From assembly GCA_009380095.1 (NCBI GenBank), contig WHSL01000005.1:1-63066 (forward strand): 63,066 nucleotides of DNA, in the 5' to 3' direction. This DNA comes from Streptosporangiales bacterium. GTDB taxonomy: Bacteria > Actinomycetota > Actinomycetes > Streptosporangiales > Streptosporangiaceae. The position numbers and the translations under genes were made by a program. Below the pieces are notes generated by a model. That model was given only the letters and a program-made list of their open reading frames with translations. It made no database searches and had not been told where the DNA came from. Of this stretch, positions 39,230 through 48,806 are shown piece by piece. Within the stretch, counting starts at the first letter, position 1; the number at the start of each line of letters is the position of its first letter.

Positions 39230-39262
39230 CGCGGGGTGTGTACACGTGTGTACCACCCCGCG
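39230..39262 (-). terminator. Hairpin after murA
   Basis: CGCGGGGTG (39230-39238) pairs with CACCCCGCG (39254-39262); the loop contains the further palindrome GTACAC/GTGTAC. It lies 20 bp beyond the murA stop, between murA and the downstream regulator. Confidence 0.65.
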
Positions 39263-39282
39263 ATGAACTGCAAAAACAAGAC

Positions 39283-40569
39283 TCACACAGGAATTTCACG
39301 CCTGACATCGGCGCCCAAAGCGGCCAACCGTTCGGCGATCTGGGCGTGTCCCCGGTCCACCAGATAGCCCTGTCCGACCACGGTCTCGCCCTCGGCGACG
39401 AGCCCGGCGAGCACGAGAGCGATGCCCGTACGGAGGTCGTGCGCCTCCACGGCGGTGCCCTTCAGATCGCGCGGCCCGTAGATCGTCGCCCGGGTGCCCT
39501 CCACCTTGATCTGGGCGCCCATCCTCGACAGCTCGTCGGCGAGCCGGAAGCGGCCGTCGTAGATCGACTCGTGGATGTAGCTCTCCCCGTCGGCGAGGCA
39601 GGCGAGCGCCATCAGCGGCGACTGCAGGTCGGTGGCGAAGCCCGGGTACGGGCAGGTGATCGCGTTGATCGGCTTGACCCGCAGCCCGGGGTCGCGGCGC
39701 ACGTGCAGCACCGCGCCCTGCTGGGTGAACTCCACGCCCATCTGCTCGAGCTTCCACCGGGCCACGCCGAGGTGCTCGAGGTTGGCGCCCACCAGGCTGA
39801 CCTCGCCGCCGGTGGCGGCGGCCGCGATGGCGAACACGCCGGCGTCGATGCGGTCCGGCATCACGGTGTGCTCGACCGCGGTGAGCCGGTCCACGCCCTC
39901 GACGGTGATGAAGCCGGTGCCGCCCCCGCTGATCTTGGCGCCCATCTTGGAGAGGAACTCGATCACGTCGAGGACCTCGGGCTCCAGCGCGCAGTTCTCG
40001 ATCACCGTGGTGCCCGGGGCCAGCACCGCGGCCATGATCAGGTTCTCCGTGCCGGTGTGCGAGGGCGTGTCCAGGTAGAGATGGGCGCCCTGCAGCCGGC
40101 CGACCTTGATGTGCTTGTAGCCGTCGCCCTCCACCACGTCGGCGCCGAGCCGGGCGAAGCCGCGGTAGTGGAAGTCGAGCGCGCGCACGCCGAGGTTGCA
40201 GCCGCCCACGCCCTCGATGATCGCCTCGCCGAGGCGGTGCAGCAGGGCCGGCACGAACAGGAACGAGCCGCGGAACCGGCGCGCGATCTCCTCGGGGAGC
40301 ACCGGGCTGCTCAGCGTGGACGCGTCGATGACCAGCGTGCGCTCGGACTCGTGGAACTCGACCCGGGCCCCGACGGACTCGGCCAGTTCGATCGCGCGCC
40401 GGACGTCCTCGATGATCGGGACGTTGCGCAGCACCGTGCGGCCCTCGGCGGCCAGCAGGGCCGAGCCGATCATCGGGAGGACGGCGTTCTTGGCGCCCTG
40501 GATGAAGGCCGTTCCTCGAAGTTCACGGCCGCCACGCACGCGGTAACGGACCTGCGGGCCCATGCTCAT
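39283..40569 (-). CDS. murA: UDP-N-acetylglucosamine 1-carboxyvinyltransferase
   Basis: A 428-residue EPSP-synthase-fold enzyme that adds enolpyruvate from PEP to UDP-GlcNAc, the first committed step of peptidoglycan synthesis. It has 'FIQGAKNAVLPMIGSALLAAEG', the PEP-attacking loop Cys124 in 'EGVGGCNLGVRALDFHYRG', and 'ITCPYPGFATDLQSPLMALA'. The Cys loop (GGCNLG rather than GGCAIG) and Tyr/Phe variations suggest it could be a MurA paralogue. Cys rather than Asp at this position predicts fosfomycin sensitivity. ATG 40569 has AAGGAG upstream; ATG 40563 is possible. Confidence 0.92.
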   Translation of the reverse strand: MSMGPQVRYRVRGGRELRGTAFIQGAKNAVLPMIGSALLAAEGRTVLRNVPIIEDVRRAIELAESVGARVEFHESERTLVIDASTLSSPVLPEEIARRFRGSFLFVPALLHRLGEAIIEGVGGCNLGVRALDFHYRGFARLGADVVEGDGYKHIKVGRLQGAHLYLDTPSHTGTENLIMAAVLAPGTTVIENCALEPEVLDVIEFLSKMGAKISGGGTGFITVEGVDRLTAVEHTVMPDRIDAGVFAIAAAATGGEVSLVGANLEHLGVARWKLEQMGVEFTQQGAVLHVRRDPGLRVKPINAITCPYPGFATDLQSPLMALACLADGESYIHESIYDGRFRLADELSRMGAQIKVEGTRATIYGPRDLKGTAVEAHDLRTGIALVLAGLVAEGETVVGQGYLVDRGHAQIAERLAALGADVRREIPV

Positions 40570-40884
40570 ACGGCGAGAGCTCCTTCGGCTTAGCAAGATC
40601 GGGACGGGACGGGGTTTCGAAGCAAGATGCGAATGTGCGGGGAGCCGGGTTCGGGCCGGCCCCGCGGCCGTACGCCCCCGCCACGGCGCTTGAGTATGGC
40701 ACCGCGTCACGGCCGATGAGGCCGAGATCGGCCAGGCGAACGGCCCGCCGAATCCGCGGTGCTCCGCCGGCCGCGGCCGCCCGGGCTCAGGGGGCGATCT
40801 CGTACGGGCCGTCGACCAGCCTATGTGCAAGGCGAGGTCGCCCGAACGACGACGCCCCGGCGCGTCAAGGCCCGGTTCCGTGGT
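40570..40884. other. Intergenic region between purC and murA
   Basis: A 315-bp gap with no convincing gene on either strand. It must contain the murA promoter (reading leftward) and the purC 3' end. No strong hairpin, riboswitch consensus or tRNA was recognised; several short GC-rich inverted repeats such as GGCCGCGGCC at 40771-40780 are present. Confidence 0.5.
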
Positions 40885-41786
40885 TCACCGGAAGGTACGG
40901 CCCGTAAGCCGCTCGTACATCTCCACGTAACGCGATCGGGTGCGCTCCACGACGGTCTCCGGCAGCGGTGGGGGCGGCCGCTCGGAGCGGCGGTCCCAGC
41001 CGGAGGCCGGTGAGGTCAGCCAGTCGCGGATGATCTGCTTGTCGTAGCTCGGCTGGGCGTGCCCGGGCCGCCACGCGTCCGCCGGCCAGTAGCGCGAGGA
41101 GTCGGAGGTGAGCACCTCGTCGCCGAGCGTCAGCACGCCGGAGGCGTCGTGGCCGAACTCGAACTTGGTGTCGGCCAGCAGGAGGCCCCGCTCGGTGGCG
41201 ACCCGCCGGCCGAAGTCGTACACCGCCAGCGTGGTGTCGCGCAGCTCTGCGGCCAGCGGCTCGCCGACCTCGCGGACCACGGCCTCGTACGACACGTTCT
41301 CGTCGTGTTCCCCGACGGCGGCCTTGGTGGCCGGGGTGAAGATCGGCGCGGGCAGCTCGGAGCCGTCGGTGAGCCCATCCGGTAGCGGCACGCCGCAGAC
41401 GGAGCGGGTCGCGCGATACTCCTCCAGCCCGGAGCCGGCCAGGTAGCCGCGGGCCACGCACTCCACCGGGACCATGCTGAGCGGCTGGCAGACCAGCGTG
41501 CGCCCCACCCAGTCGGCCGGGGCGCCGGGCGGCGGGGAGTCGGAGATCACATGGTTCGGCACCAGGCCGCCGAGCCGCTCGAACCACCACACCGAGAGCC
41601 GGGTGAGCACGCGGCCCTTGTCCGGGATGGGCGTCTCGAGCACGAAGTCGTACGCGGAGACCCGGTCGCTGGCCACCATGACCAGGTTCCCGGCCTCGTC
41701 GTTGTACAGCTCGCGCACCTTGCCGGTGTAGACGTGGGTGAGGCCGGGCACCTCGGCCGGGGCCGGCGGCGGGGTGGTGAAACCGC

Positions 41787-41790
<4 letters not shown>
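40885..41790 (-). CDS. purC: SAICAR synthase
   Basis: A 301-residue phosphoribosylaminoimidazole-succinocarboxamide synthase, purine step 8 (ATP plus aspartate). Motifs: 'HVYTGKVRELYN', 'VASDRVSAYDFVLETPIPDKG', 'VPVECVARGYLAGSGLEEY', 'LADTKFEFGHD', 'DEVLTSDSSRYWP'. The GTG at 41790 overlaps the purB stop (GTGA), so translation is coupled. It is the last gene of the purD-ltrA-purB-purC group. Confidence 0.95.
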
Positions 41791-43097
<1,307 letters not shown>

Positions 43098-43205
43098 GGT
43101 GGGCGTCCTCAACGGAGAGCGGGCGGTCAACGGACTCCCAATTCTCGCAGGTGGGCAACCGCCCCGGGCGCCGCCCCCGGCCGCCTGTGGATAACTCCCG
43201 GAGCC

Positions 43206-44339
43206 TCAGGCCGGGGCGGCGAGTCGCGCCCGCCGGGTCTCCACCGCGAGGGTCAGCGCGACGATCGCGAGCACCGCGCCGAGCTGCGTGATGCCGTTCA
43301 GGGCGACGCCCACGGGCACGGTGAGCAGCAACGCCAGCCCGGCGGCCGACCGCAGCAGGATCGGCCCGATGCCGAGCACGCGGCGGAACCAGGCGTCGCC
43401 GAGGACGTACAGCCCGACCCCGCCGGCCAGCGCCAGCGCGGGCCCGAGGTGCAGGTGCTCGTCGGCGTGCGCGAGCACGTTCTTGACCCCGACGGCGAGC
43501 ACGATGATGCCGAGCAGCATCGGGATGTGCGCGTAGAAGTACGCCCGGAGGGCCAGCCCCACCCGGTCCACCGGGGCGCTGTCGCGCAGCACCCGCTCCG
43601 CGGCCTCGTCGTCGCCGCCGAAGTACATCCACCACAGCGCCGCGGAGAGCAGCAGCCCGAGGGTCGCCGTGACGAGCAGCTCGGTGGTCAGGTCCAGCCC
43701 GGCGGCGCCGATGCCGATGGCCACCACGGACTCGCCCAGGGCGACGATCATCAGCAGCCCGTGCCGCTCCACGAAGTGCGCCGGGTTCACGGTGTGCCAG
43801 CGCTCCGGGGCGGCCAGCATCGGGGTCGCGGCCTGCAACAGCAGCGCGACCGCCCAGAGCACGTACGCCGGCGGCCCGTCCACGAACCCCGCCCCGAGCA
43901 CGATGAGCGCGGAGGCGATGTTGAACGGGCCCACCCGGCCGATCCCCGCGGCGCTGCGCCGGAACAGCGCGGCGTGCACGCAGACGACGATCAGGTACCC
44001 CACGCCGAGCGCCACGCCGCCGCCGTCGAAGGCGGTCGGGATGGCCAGCGCCACGATCAGGAACCCGGCCATGCCGAGGATCAGCAGCATCCGCGCGTAC
44101 GGGGTGGTGGGCATGACCGCGTTGGTGAGCCACGCGTAGCCGCCGTACATCCACCAGAGCACCCCGAACAGCAGCAGCACCTGGAGCACGCCGAGCGGGC
44201 CGAGCCGGTCCACGAGCACGCCGGTGAGCTGGGTGAGCGTGAACACGAACACCAGGTCGAAGAAGAGCTCCAGGGTGGTGACCCGCGGCTCCTCGTCCTG
44301 TCTCCCCTGGCCACCGGGCGTGGGGCGTGGGGGACGCAT
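43206..44339 (-). CDS. ltrA: low temperature requirement protein A (LtrA) family
   Basis: A 377-residue membrane protein with about twelve hydrophobic segments. It opens with the family signature 'RVTTLELFFDLVFVFTLTQLT' and 'WWMYGGYAWLTNAVMP', and continues with 'ERHGLLMIVALGESVVAIGIG' and 'LWWMYFGGDDEAAERVL'. LtrA was named for low-temperature growth in Listeria; its molecular function is unknown. ATG 44339 has GGAGGATC upstream. It interrupts the purine cluster in the same orientation, 98 bp after purD and 108 bp before purB, so it may be cotranscribed. Confidence 0.88.
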   Translation of the reverse strand: MRPPRPTPGGQGRQDEEPRVTTLELFFDLVFVFTLTQLTGVLVDRLGPLGVLQVLLLFGVLWWMYGGYAWLTNAVMPTTPYARMLLILGMAGFLIVALAIPTAFDGGGVALGVGYLIVVCVHAALFRRSAAGIGRVGPFNIASALIVLGAGFVDGPPAYVLWAVALLLQAATPMLAAPERWHTVNPAHFVERHGLLMIVALGESVVAIGIGAAGLDLTTELLVTATLGLLLSAALWWMYFGGDDEAAERVLRDSAPVDRVGLALRAYFYAHIPMLLGIIVLAVGVKNVLAHADEHLHLGPALALAGGVGLYVLGDAWFRRVLGIGPILLRSAAGLALLLTVPVGVALNGITQLGAVLAIVALTLAVETRRARLAAPA

Positions 44340-44437
44340 GGGGATCCTCCGTCGGTGGGCACGGTTGGGCGGTGATACGACCGTGCCGAGCGTACCGATC
44401 GGATTCGGGTGATCGTCGCGATCCCCCAGATCGGGCG

Positions 44438-45697
44438 CTATTCGGACGCCACCTCGGCGGACGCCGCGAGCGCCGCGATGTCGCTCCGGTGGTGCGCGCC
44501 GCGCAGCCGGATCCGCGCCACGGCCGCGTACGCCGCCGCCCGCGCGGCCTCCAGGTCCGCGCCGGTGCCGACCACGTTCAGCACCCGGCCCCCGGAGGTC
44601 ACCAGCCGGCCGCCGTCGATCCGCGTCCCGGCCTGCAGCACGTACGCCCCGGGCACCGACTCGGCGGCCTCGATCCCCTCGATGGCGTCGCCCGTGACCG
44701 GTGTGTCCGGGTAGTTCTCCGCGGCCATCACCACCGTCACCGCCGCACCCGGCCGCCCCACCGGCGGTGGCACGTCGCCGAGCCGTCCCCGCGCGGCGGC
44801 CAGCAGCAGCCCGCCCAGCGGCGTCTCCAGCCGGTCCAGCACGACCTGCGCCTCCGGGTCCCCGAAGCGCGCGTTGAACTCCACCACCCGGACGCCGCGC
44901 GAGGTCAGCGCCAGCCCCGCGTACAGCACGCCGACGTACGGGGTGCCGCGCCGCGCCAGTTCCTCCACGGTCGGCCGGACGACGGTGGCGGTCACCTCGT
45001 CCACCAGGCCGGGCGGCGCCCAGGGCAGCGGGGTGTACGCCCCCATGCCCCCGGTGTTGGGGCCGGCCCCGCCGTCGTACGCGCGCTTGAAGTCCTGCGC
45101 CGGCGACAGCGGCACCACGGCGCGCCCGTCGCTCAGCGCGAACACCGACACCTCGGGACCGTCCAGGAACTCCTCGATCACCACGCGCTCGCTGCCCGCG
45201 GCGTGCGCCCGCGCGGCCGCCAGGTCCTCGGTGACCACGACGCCCTTGCCGGCCGCCAGGCCGTCCTCCTTGACCACGTATGGCGGGCCGAACTCCGCCA
45301 GCGCGGCGTCCACCTCCGCCGCGGTGACGCACACCCGGGCGGCCGCGGTCGGCACCCCGGCGGCGGTCATCACGTCCTTGGCGAAGGCCTTGGAGCCCTC
45401 GATCCGCGCCGCCGCCGCGTCCGGCCCGAAGCACGGCACGCCCGCGGCGCGCAACGCGTCGCCCACCCCGGCCACCAGCGGCGCCTCCGGCCCGACCACC
45501 ACCAGATCCACGGCCAGCGGCCGGGCCAGCCCCACCACGGCCTCGGGATCTGCGGGCGGCACGTCGTGGTTGTGCGCGAGCGCGGCGGTGCCGGGGTTGC
45601 CGGAGGCCACGTGCAGTTCGGAGACTCCGGGGTCACGAGAGAGCGCACGGGCCAGCGCGTGCTCGCGCCCCCCACCGCCAAGCACAAGAACCTTCAC
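44438..45697 (-). CDS. purD: phosphoribosylamine-glycine ligase
   Basis: A 419-residue ATP-grasp enzyme (GAR synthetase), purine step 2. Motifs: 'VLVLGGGGREHALARAL', 'VVVGPEAPLVAGVGDAL', 'YVVKEDGLAAGKGVVV', 'LSPAQDFKRAYDGGAGPNTGG' (20 residues shown of the GAR signature), and 'VEFNARFGDPEAQVVL'. GTG 45697. It heads the minus-strand purine group. Confidence 0.95.
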   Translation of the reverse strand: MKVLVLGGGGREHALARALSRDPGVSELHVASGNPGTAALAHNHDVPPADPEAVVGLARPLAVDLVVVGPEAPLVAGVGDALRAAGVPCFGPDAAAARIEGSKAFAKDVMTAAGVPTAAARVCVTAAEVDAALAEFGPPYVVKEDGLAAGKGVVVTEDLAAARAHAAGSERVVIEEFLDGPEVSVFALSDGRAVVPLSPAQDFKRAYDGGAGPNTGGMGAYTPLPWAPPGLVDEVTATVVRPTVEELARRGTPYVGVLYAGLALTSRGVRVVEFNARFGDPEAQVVLDRLETPLGGLLLAAARGRLGDVPPPVGRPGAAVTVVMAAENYPDTPVTGDAIEGIEAAESVPGAYVLQAGTRIDGGRLVTSGGRVLNVVGTGADLEAARAAAYAAVARIRLRGAHHRSDIAALAASAEVASE

Positions 45698-45754
45698 GCC
45701 CCGACCCTACTGACCCCACCCCCCGGCACACGGCGGCCGTTCCCTGTAACCGGG

Positions 45755-45838
45755 GTTCGTCAGTTGGGGGGTTGTCGGCCTGGGCGCGGAGGTCGTCGGC
45801 GGTGCGCCGGAGGTTCTTGGCCGCGTCCAGGCAGTCTG
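45755..45838 (-). pseudogene. coil fragment 3' of the hybrid ORF
   Basis: Out of frame with the ORF that ends at 45840, the next bases read 'DCLDAAKNLRRTADDLRAQAD' and then stop making sense. This resembles a heptad-rich helix of secreted small helical (WXG-like or coil) proteins. It may be the displaced end of the neighbouring ORF or a separate relic. Confidence 0.3.
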
Positions 45839-45839
45839 C

Positions 45840-47201
45840 TCAAGGTCCTCGATCTCGCGGCGGCGCGCCCGCGAAATCCGACCTGATGTCGCCCCTGATC
45901 ATTGCCTCGTAGGTGAGTGTGTAGCGGCGGCGCGCGGTGCCCGGGGGACAACCTCTGGTGTCGTCGACACTCGTCCGGTCGTCGATTTTGTCCGGTTCAA
46001 GCTTGATCCCTCTGATGATCGTTTGACCGTCCGTGGACAGGACTTGGGTGGCGCCAGCCAGGGTCGACGCCCTGGGAGTGGGGGTGGCCTTGGCTTCGGG
46101 GGTGCCGTTGCAAGCGGTGAGTGAGGTGGCCAGGGCCAGGGTGGTGGCCGTGGCGGCGAGCCGAGCCATGAACTGCCGGGCCGTCTGAGCGCTGACCAGG
46201 TCCCACGGCGCTCCAGGGTGGAACGTCGCATCCTCCTCGTTCGCGGCGGCGGCGGCGATGCCGGCCAGTTGAGGGAAGTACTGGCCGGAGTTCTTGGCCA
46301 GGACGGCATTAAGGGGGGAGCCGGCGCTGAGGGTCTGCTTGTACTCGTCCGTCCCGAGCAGATTCATCGCGTTGATGAAGATCTGCTGCCGTTCCTCGGG
46401 CCTCCCCATGCCGGGCGCGGTGACGCCGTCGATGGCCTTGGCGAGCTGGGCCTCGAACCCCGGCGTTCCAATGTGCTTGGTCACCTGCGGGTGCAGCAAC
46501 AACGCAAGGTCATGCCGATTGCTCACGACCTCCCGCATCGCGTCGCGGTTGCGGGCGAGTGCGCTCACCATCCAGTGGGTGTTCCAGTTGGGGTCCTTGC
46601 CGTGACCGGCGGGGATCAGGCTCCGTGCCGCAGGCACCAGCAGGGTGGTGGGCTGGTCGGCCAGGGCGAGCAGCGCGCTCAGCCCTGCGTCGGGCAGACC
46701 GTTCAGCACGGTGTCGCGGATATCCGCGGGCAACTCGCCAGCCGCCTCCGCGCTGGCAAGGGCCTCGGCGATCGGGCCGAGTTCGCTGCGGACGCCTTCG
46801 AGCTCTCCTTTGCAGAGCCCCGGCTTCCCGCCGCCGCCGGTGGTCCTCTCGGTGATGAGAACGATGAAGTTCTCCCTGCCGAGGGTGCGCAGGAGGGCGG
46901 AGGCGTACGCATGGTCCCTGGTCTTGGTGGCGCCGAGGCCCCGCAACCATCGCGTGAGGGCGAGGCGGTTGGAGCCGCTGGGGTCGCGCCGCCAGGCCTC
47001 CCAGAGCCGCTTGCCCTCGCCTCCGGCGACAATCCCCGCCTGCTTGGCCGCGTCCATGCTGGGGAAGGGCAGCTCACCAGAGAGGAAGCCGATGGACTCG
47101 GCCAGGATCGGCTTGAGCTGCGCGGCGAGCAGCCCCGTGTCACGAAGCGCACTCGCCAGCCGGCGTACGGCGCCGGGATCCATCCCGACGAACTTCCTCA
47201 T
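45840..47201 (-). CDS. hybrid ORF: unknown N-terminal region plus internal lipoprotein module
   Basis: From ATG 47201 (GGAGGACGTG upstream) the ORF has 453 codons. Residues 1-340 are soluble and mostly helical, starting 'MRKFVGMDPGAVRRLASALRDTG', reminiscent of secreted helical-bundle proteins of this order, but not a known family. At residues 345-364 it suddenly encodes a perfect lipoprotein signal 'MARLAATATTLALATSLTAC' (lipid Cys364). A Thr/Pro linker and a short basic domain with 'GCPPGTARRRYTLTY' follow. A lipoprotein signal cannot work in the middle of a protein. Either a deletion fused two genes in frame, or translation also starts at ATG 46169. Confidence 0.6.
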   Translation of the reverse strand: MRKFVGMDPGAVRRLASALRDTGLLAAQLKPILAESIGFLSGELPFPSMDAAKQAGIVAGGEGKRLWEAWRRDPSGSNRLALTRWLRGLGATKTRDHAYASALLRTLGRENFIVLITERTTGGGGKPGLCKGELEGVRSELGPIAEALASAEAAGELPADIRDTVLNGLPDAGLSALLALADQPTTLLVPAARSLIPAGHGKDPNWNTHWMVSALARNRDAMREVVSNRHDLALLLHPQVTKHIGTPGFEAQLAKAIDGVTAPGMGRPEERQQIFINAMNLLGTDEYKQTLSAGSPLNAVLAKNSGQYFPQLAGIAAAAANEEDATFHPGAPWDLVSAQTARQFMARLAATATTLALATSLTACNGTPEAKATPTPRASTLAGATQVLSTDGQTIIRGIKLEPDKIDDRTSVDDTRGCPPGTARRRYTLTYEAMIRGDIRSDFAGAPPRDRGP

Positions 47202-47263
47202 CACGTCCTCCACGGCGGAGCGGGGCCTAGGTGGCCGGACCGACGTCAAGATACGTGGGCTGC

Positions 47264-47353
47264 ATGAGTTGTGACCTCCATGACCGCATGCGGCCCGAGT
47301 GCCTGGATTGCGAACTCCGCGCGGATCGCGAAAAGAAATCAGGGTTGTTGTGA
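47264..47353 (+). CDS. candidate 29-residue Cys-rich small protein
   Basis: An ATG-started 29-codon ORF begins MSCDLHDRMRPECLDCELRA and ends with a basic Lys-rich tail. Three Cys and one His (C-x2-H, C-x2-C) could bind a metal. The ribosome site is poor and the ORF may be chance. It lies in the 311-bp gap between the hybrid ORF and the next small ORF; the rest of that gap shows GC-rich runs only. Confidence 0.25.
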   Translation: MSCDLHDRMRPECLDCELRADREKKSGLL

Positions 47354-47512
47354 TCCGGGGGGCGGGGTGGGGCGTCCTCTCCTGGGTGCCCGGGCCGGCC
47401 CCGGCGATGAATCCCGTCGTTCGCGGTGTTCAGGCAGGGGAGAGCAGGGCCCGTGGTAGCTTGTTACGGCCTTTTGCCATGCCGTGACGCGAAGCCGAAG
47501 GAGGTGGTCGGG

Positions 47513-47614
47513 ATGAGTACCGGCGATCCCAGTAGTACGCGCTCCAACGCCGTTGTCCCCGTCCGCCTCGACCAGGCGCCCGGATTCTCGCGTCACGTGC
47601 CGCACCGCTCCTGA
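47513..47614 (+). CDS. 33-residue small ORF upstream of corA
   Basis: A 33-codon ORF with an excellent ribosome site (AAGGAGGTGGTCGGG) before ATG 47513. The product starts MSTGDPSSTRSNAVVPVRL and ends HVPHRS. It is hydrophilic and matches no family I know. It ends 51 bp before the corA start on the same strand. The strong site suggests real translation, perhaps as a leader peptide for corA. Confidence 0.45.
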   Translation: MSTGDPSSTRSNAVVPVRLDQAPGFSRHVPHRS

Positions 47615-47665
47615 TCCAGCCGGTGCGCGCGTGGGCGCGGAGCCGGGCCGGAGAGGAGCCCCCCG

Positions 47666-48766
47666 GTGCGTCCCGGAATCACGCTGCTCAAGCCGCTCGC
47701 CCGCCCCTCCCGTACGCATGGACGCCGCCGTCCGCTGTCCTCGCCGGTCCCGATGCCCCCGGCACCCTCGGCGATCATCGACTGCGGCGCGTACGTGCAC
47801 GGCCGACGGGTCCACGCCACGGACGTCAAGAACGCGTACGCGCGGGTGCGCGCGGCCGCGAGCGAGGGTGAAAGGCCCTTCGTCTGGGTCGGGCTGCACG
47901 AGCCCGAGGCCGCGGAGCTGGACGAGATCGCCGAGATCTTCGGCCTGCACCCGCTCGCCGTGGAGGACGCGGTGCACGCGCACCAGCGGCCCAAGCTCGA
48001 GCGCTATGACGACATCCAGTTCGTGGTGATCAAGACCGTCACCTACCAGGAGGGCGGCAGCGGCGCCGGCGCCAGCGAGGTCGTGGACTCCGGCGAGATC
48101 ATGGTGTTCCTCGGGCCGGACTTCGTGGTGACCGTGCGGCACGGCGACCACTGCGAGCTGCAGCCCGTACGGCGCGAGCTGGAGGGCAAGTCCGAGCTGC
48201 TCGAGCTCGGCCCCTCGGCGGTGCTGTACGCGGTGGCCGACCGCGCCGTGGACGGGTACATGGCGGTCGCCAACGCGCTGCAGGAGGAGCTCGACGAGGT
48301 GGAGGCGCGGGTCTTCTCCACCCAGCGGAGCAACGAGGTGGAGCGCATCTACCAGCTGAAGCGCGAGCTGATCGACCTGAAGCGGGCCGTGGTGCCGCTC
48401 GCCCAGCCGATGCGCCAGGTGACGGCGCGGCGCAAGTTCCCCGCGGAGATGCGGGACTACTTCCGCGACGTCGAGGACCACCTGACCCGGGTCCGCGAGC
48501 AGGTCGAGTCCTGCGACGAGTTGCTGACCTCGATCCTGCAGGCGCACATGACGCAGGTGACGGTCGCGGAGAACCAGGACATGCGGCGCATCTCGGCCTG
48601 GGTCGCGATCTTCGCCGTGCCCACCATGATCGCCGGGATCTACGGCATGAACTTCGACCACATGCCGGAGCTGCACAGCACGTACGGCTATCCGATGGTG
48701 CTGGCGATCATGGCCGGCGCATGCACGCTGATGTACCGGGGCTTCCGCCGCAACGGCTGGCTCTGA
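47666..48766 (+). CDS. corA: CorA-family magnesium/cobalt transporter
   Basis: A 366-residue CorA-type divalent cation channel. A long cytoplasmic N-terminal domain carries 'VWVGLHEPEAAELDEIAEIFGLHPLAVEDA' and the stalk helices. Two C-terminal membrane segments hold the pore signature 'IYGMNFDHMPEL' (GMN), with the basic tail RGFRRNGWL after. GTG 47666 follows GGAGAGGAG. It works as a pentamer in the inner membrane. Two tiny ORFs precede it; it converges with the phosphodiesterase gene. Confidence 0.93.
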   Translation: MRPGITLLKPLARPSRTHGRRRPLSSPVPMPPAPSAIIDCGAYVHGRRVHATDVKNAYARVRAAASEGERPFVWVGLHEPEAAELDEIAEIFGLHPLAVEDAVHAHQRPKLERYDDIQFVVIKTVTYQEGGSGAGASEVVDSGEIMVFLGPDFVVTVRHGDHCELQPVRRELEGKSELLELGPSAVLYAVADRAVDGYMAVANALQEELDEVEARVFSTQRSNEVERIYQLKRELIDLKRAVVPLAQPMRQVTARRKFPAEMRDYFRDVEDHLTRVREQVESCDELLTSILQAHMTQVTVAENQDMRRISAWVAIFAVPTMIAGIYGMNFDHMPELHSTYGYPMVLAIMAGACTLMYRGFRRNGWL

Positions 48767-48768
48767 AG

Positions 48769-48806
48769 GACCGTCCGGGGCCGTCCCGGGTCAGACGGGG
48801 ACGGTC
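48769..48806. terminator. Convergent hairpin between corA and the phosphodiesterase gene
   Basis: GACCGTCC (48769-48776) pairs with GGACGGTC (48799-48806) around a 22-nt GC-rich loop. It spans the 3' ends of both convergent genes and could terminate both. Confidence 0.4.

Noticed and set aside
37768-40593. 941-codon plus-strand frame opposite the regulator and murA
   Set aside because: Shadow of two well-supported minus-strand genes; no family signature.
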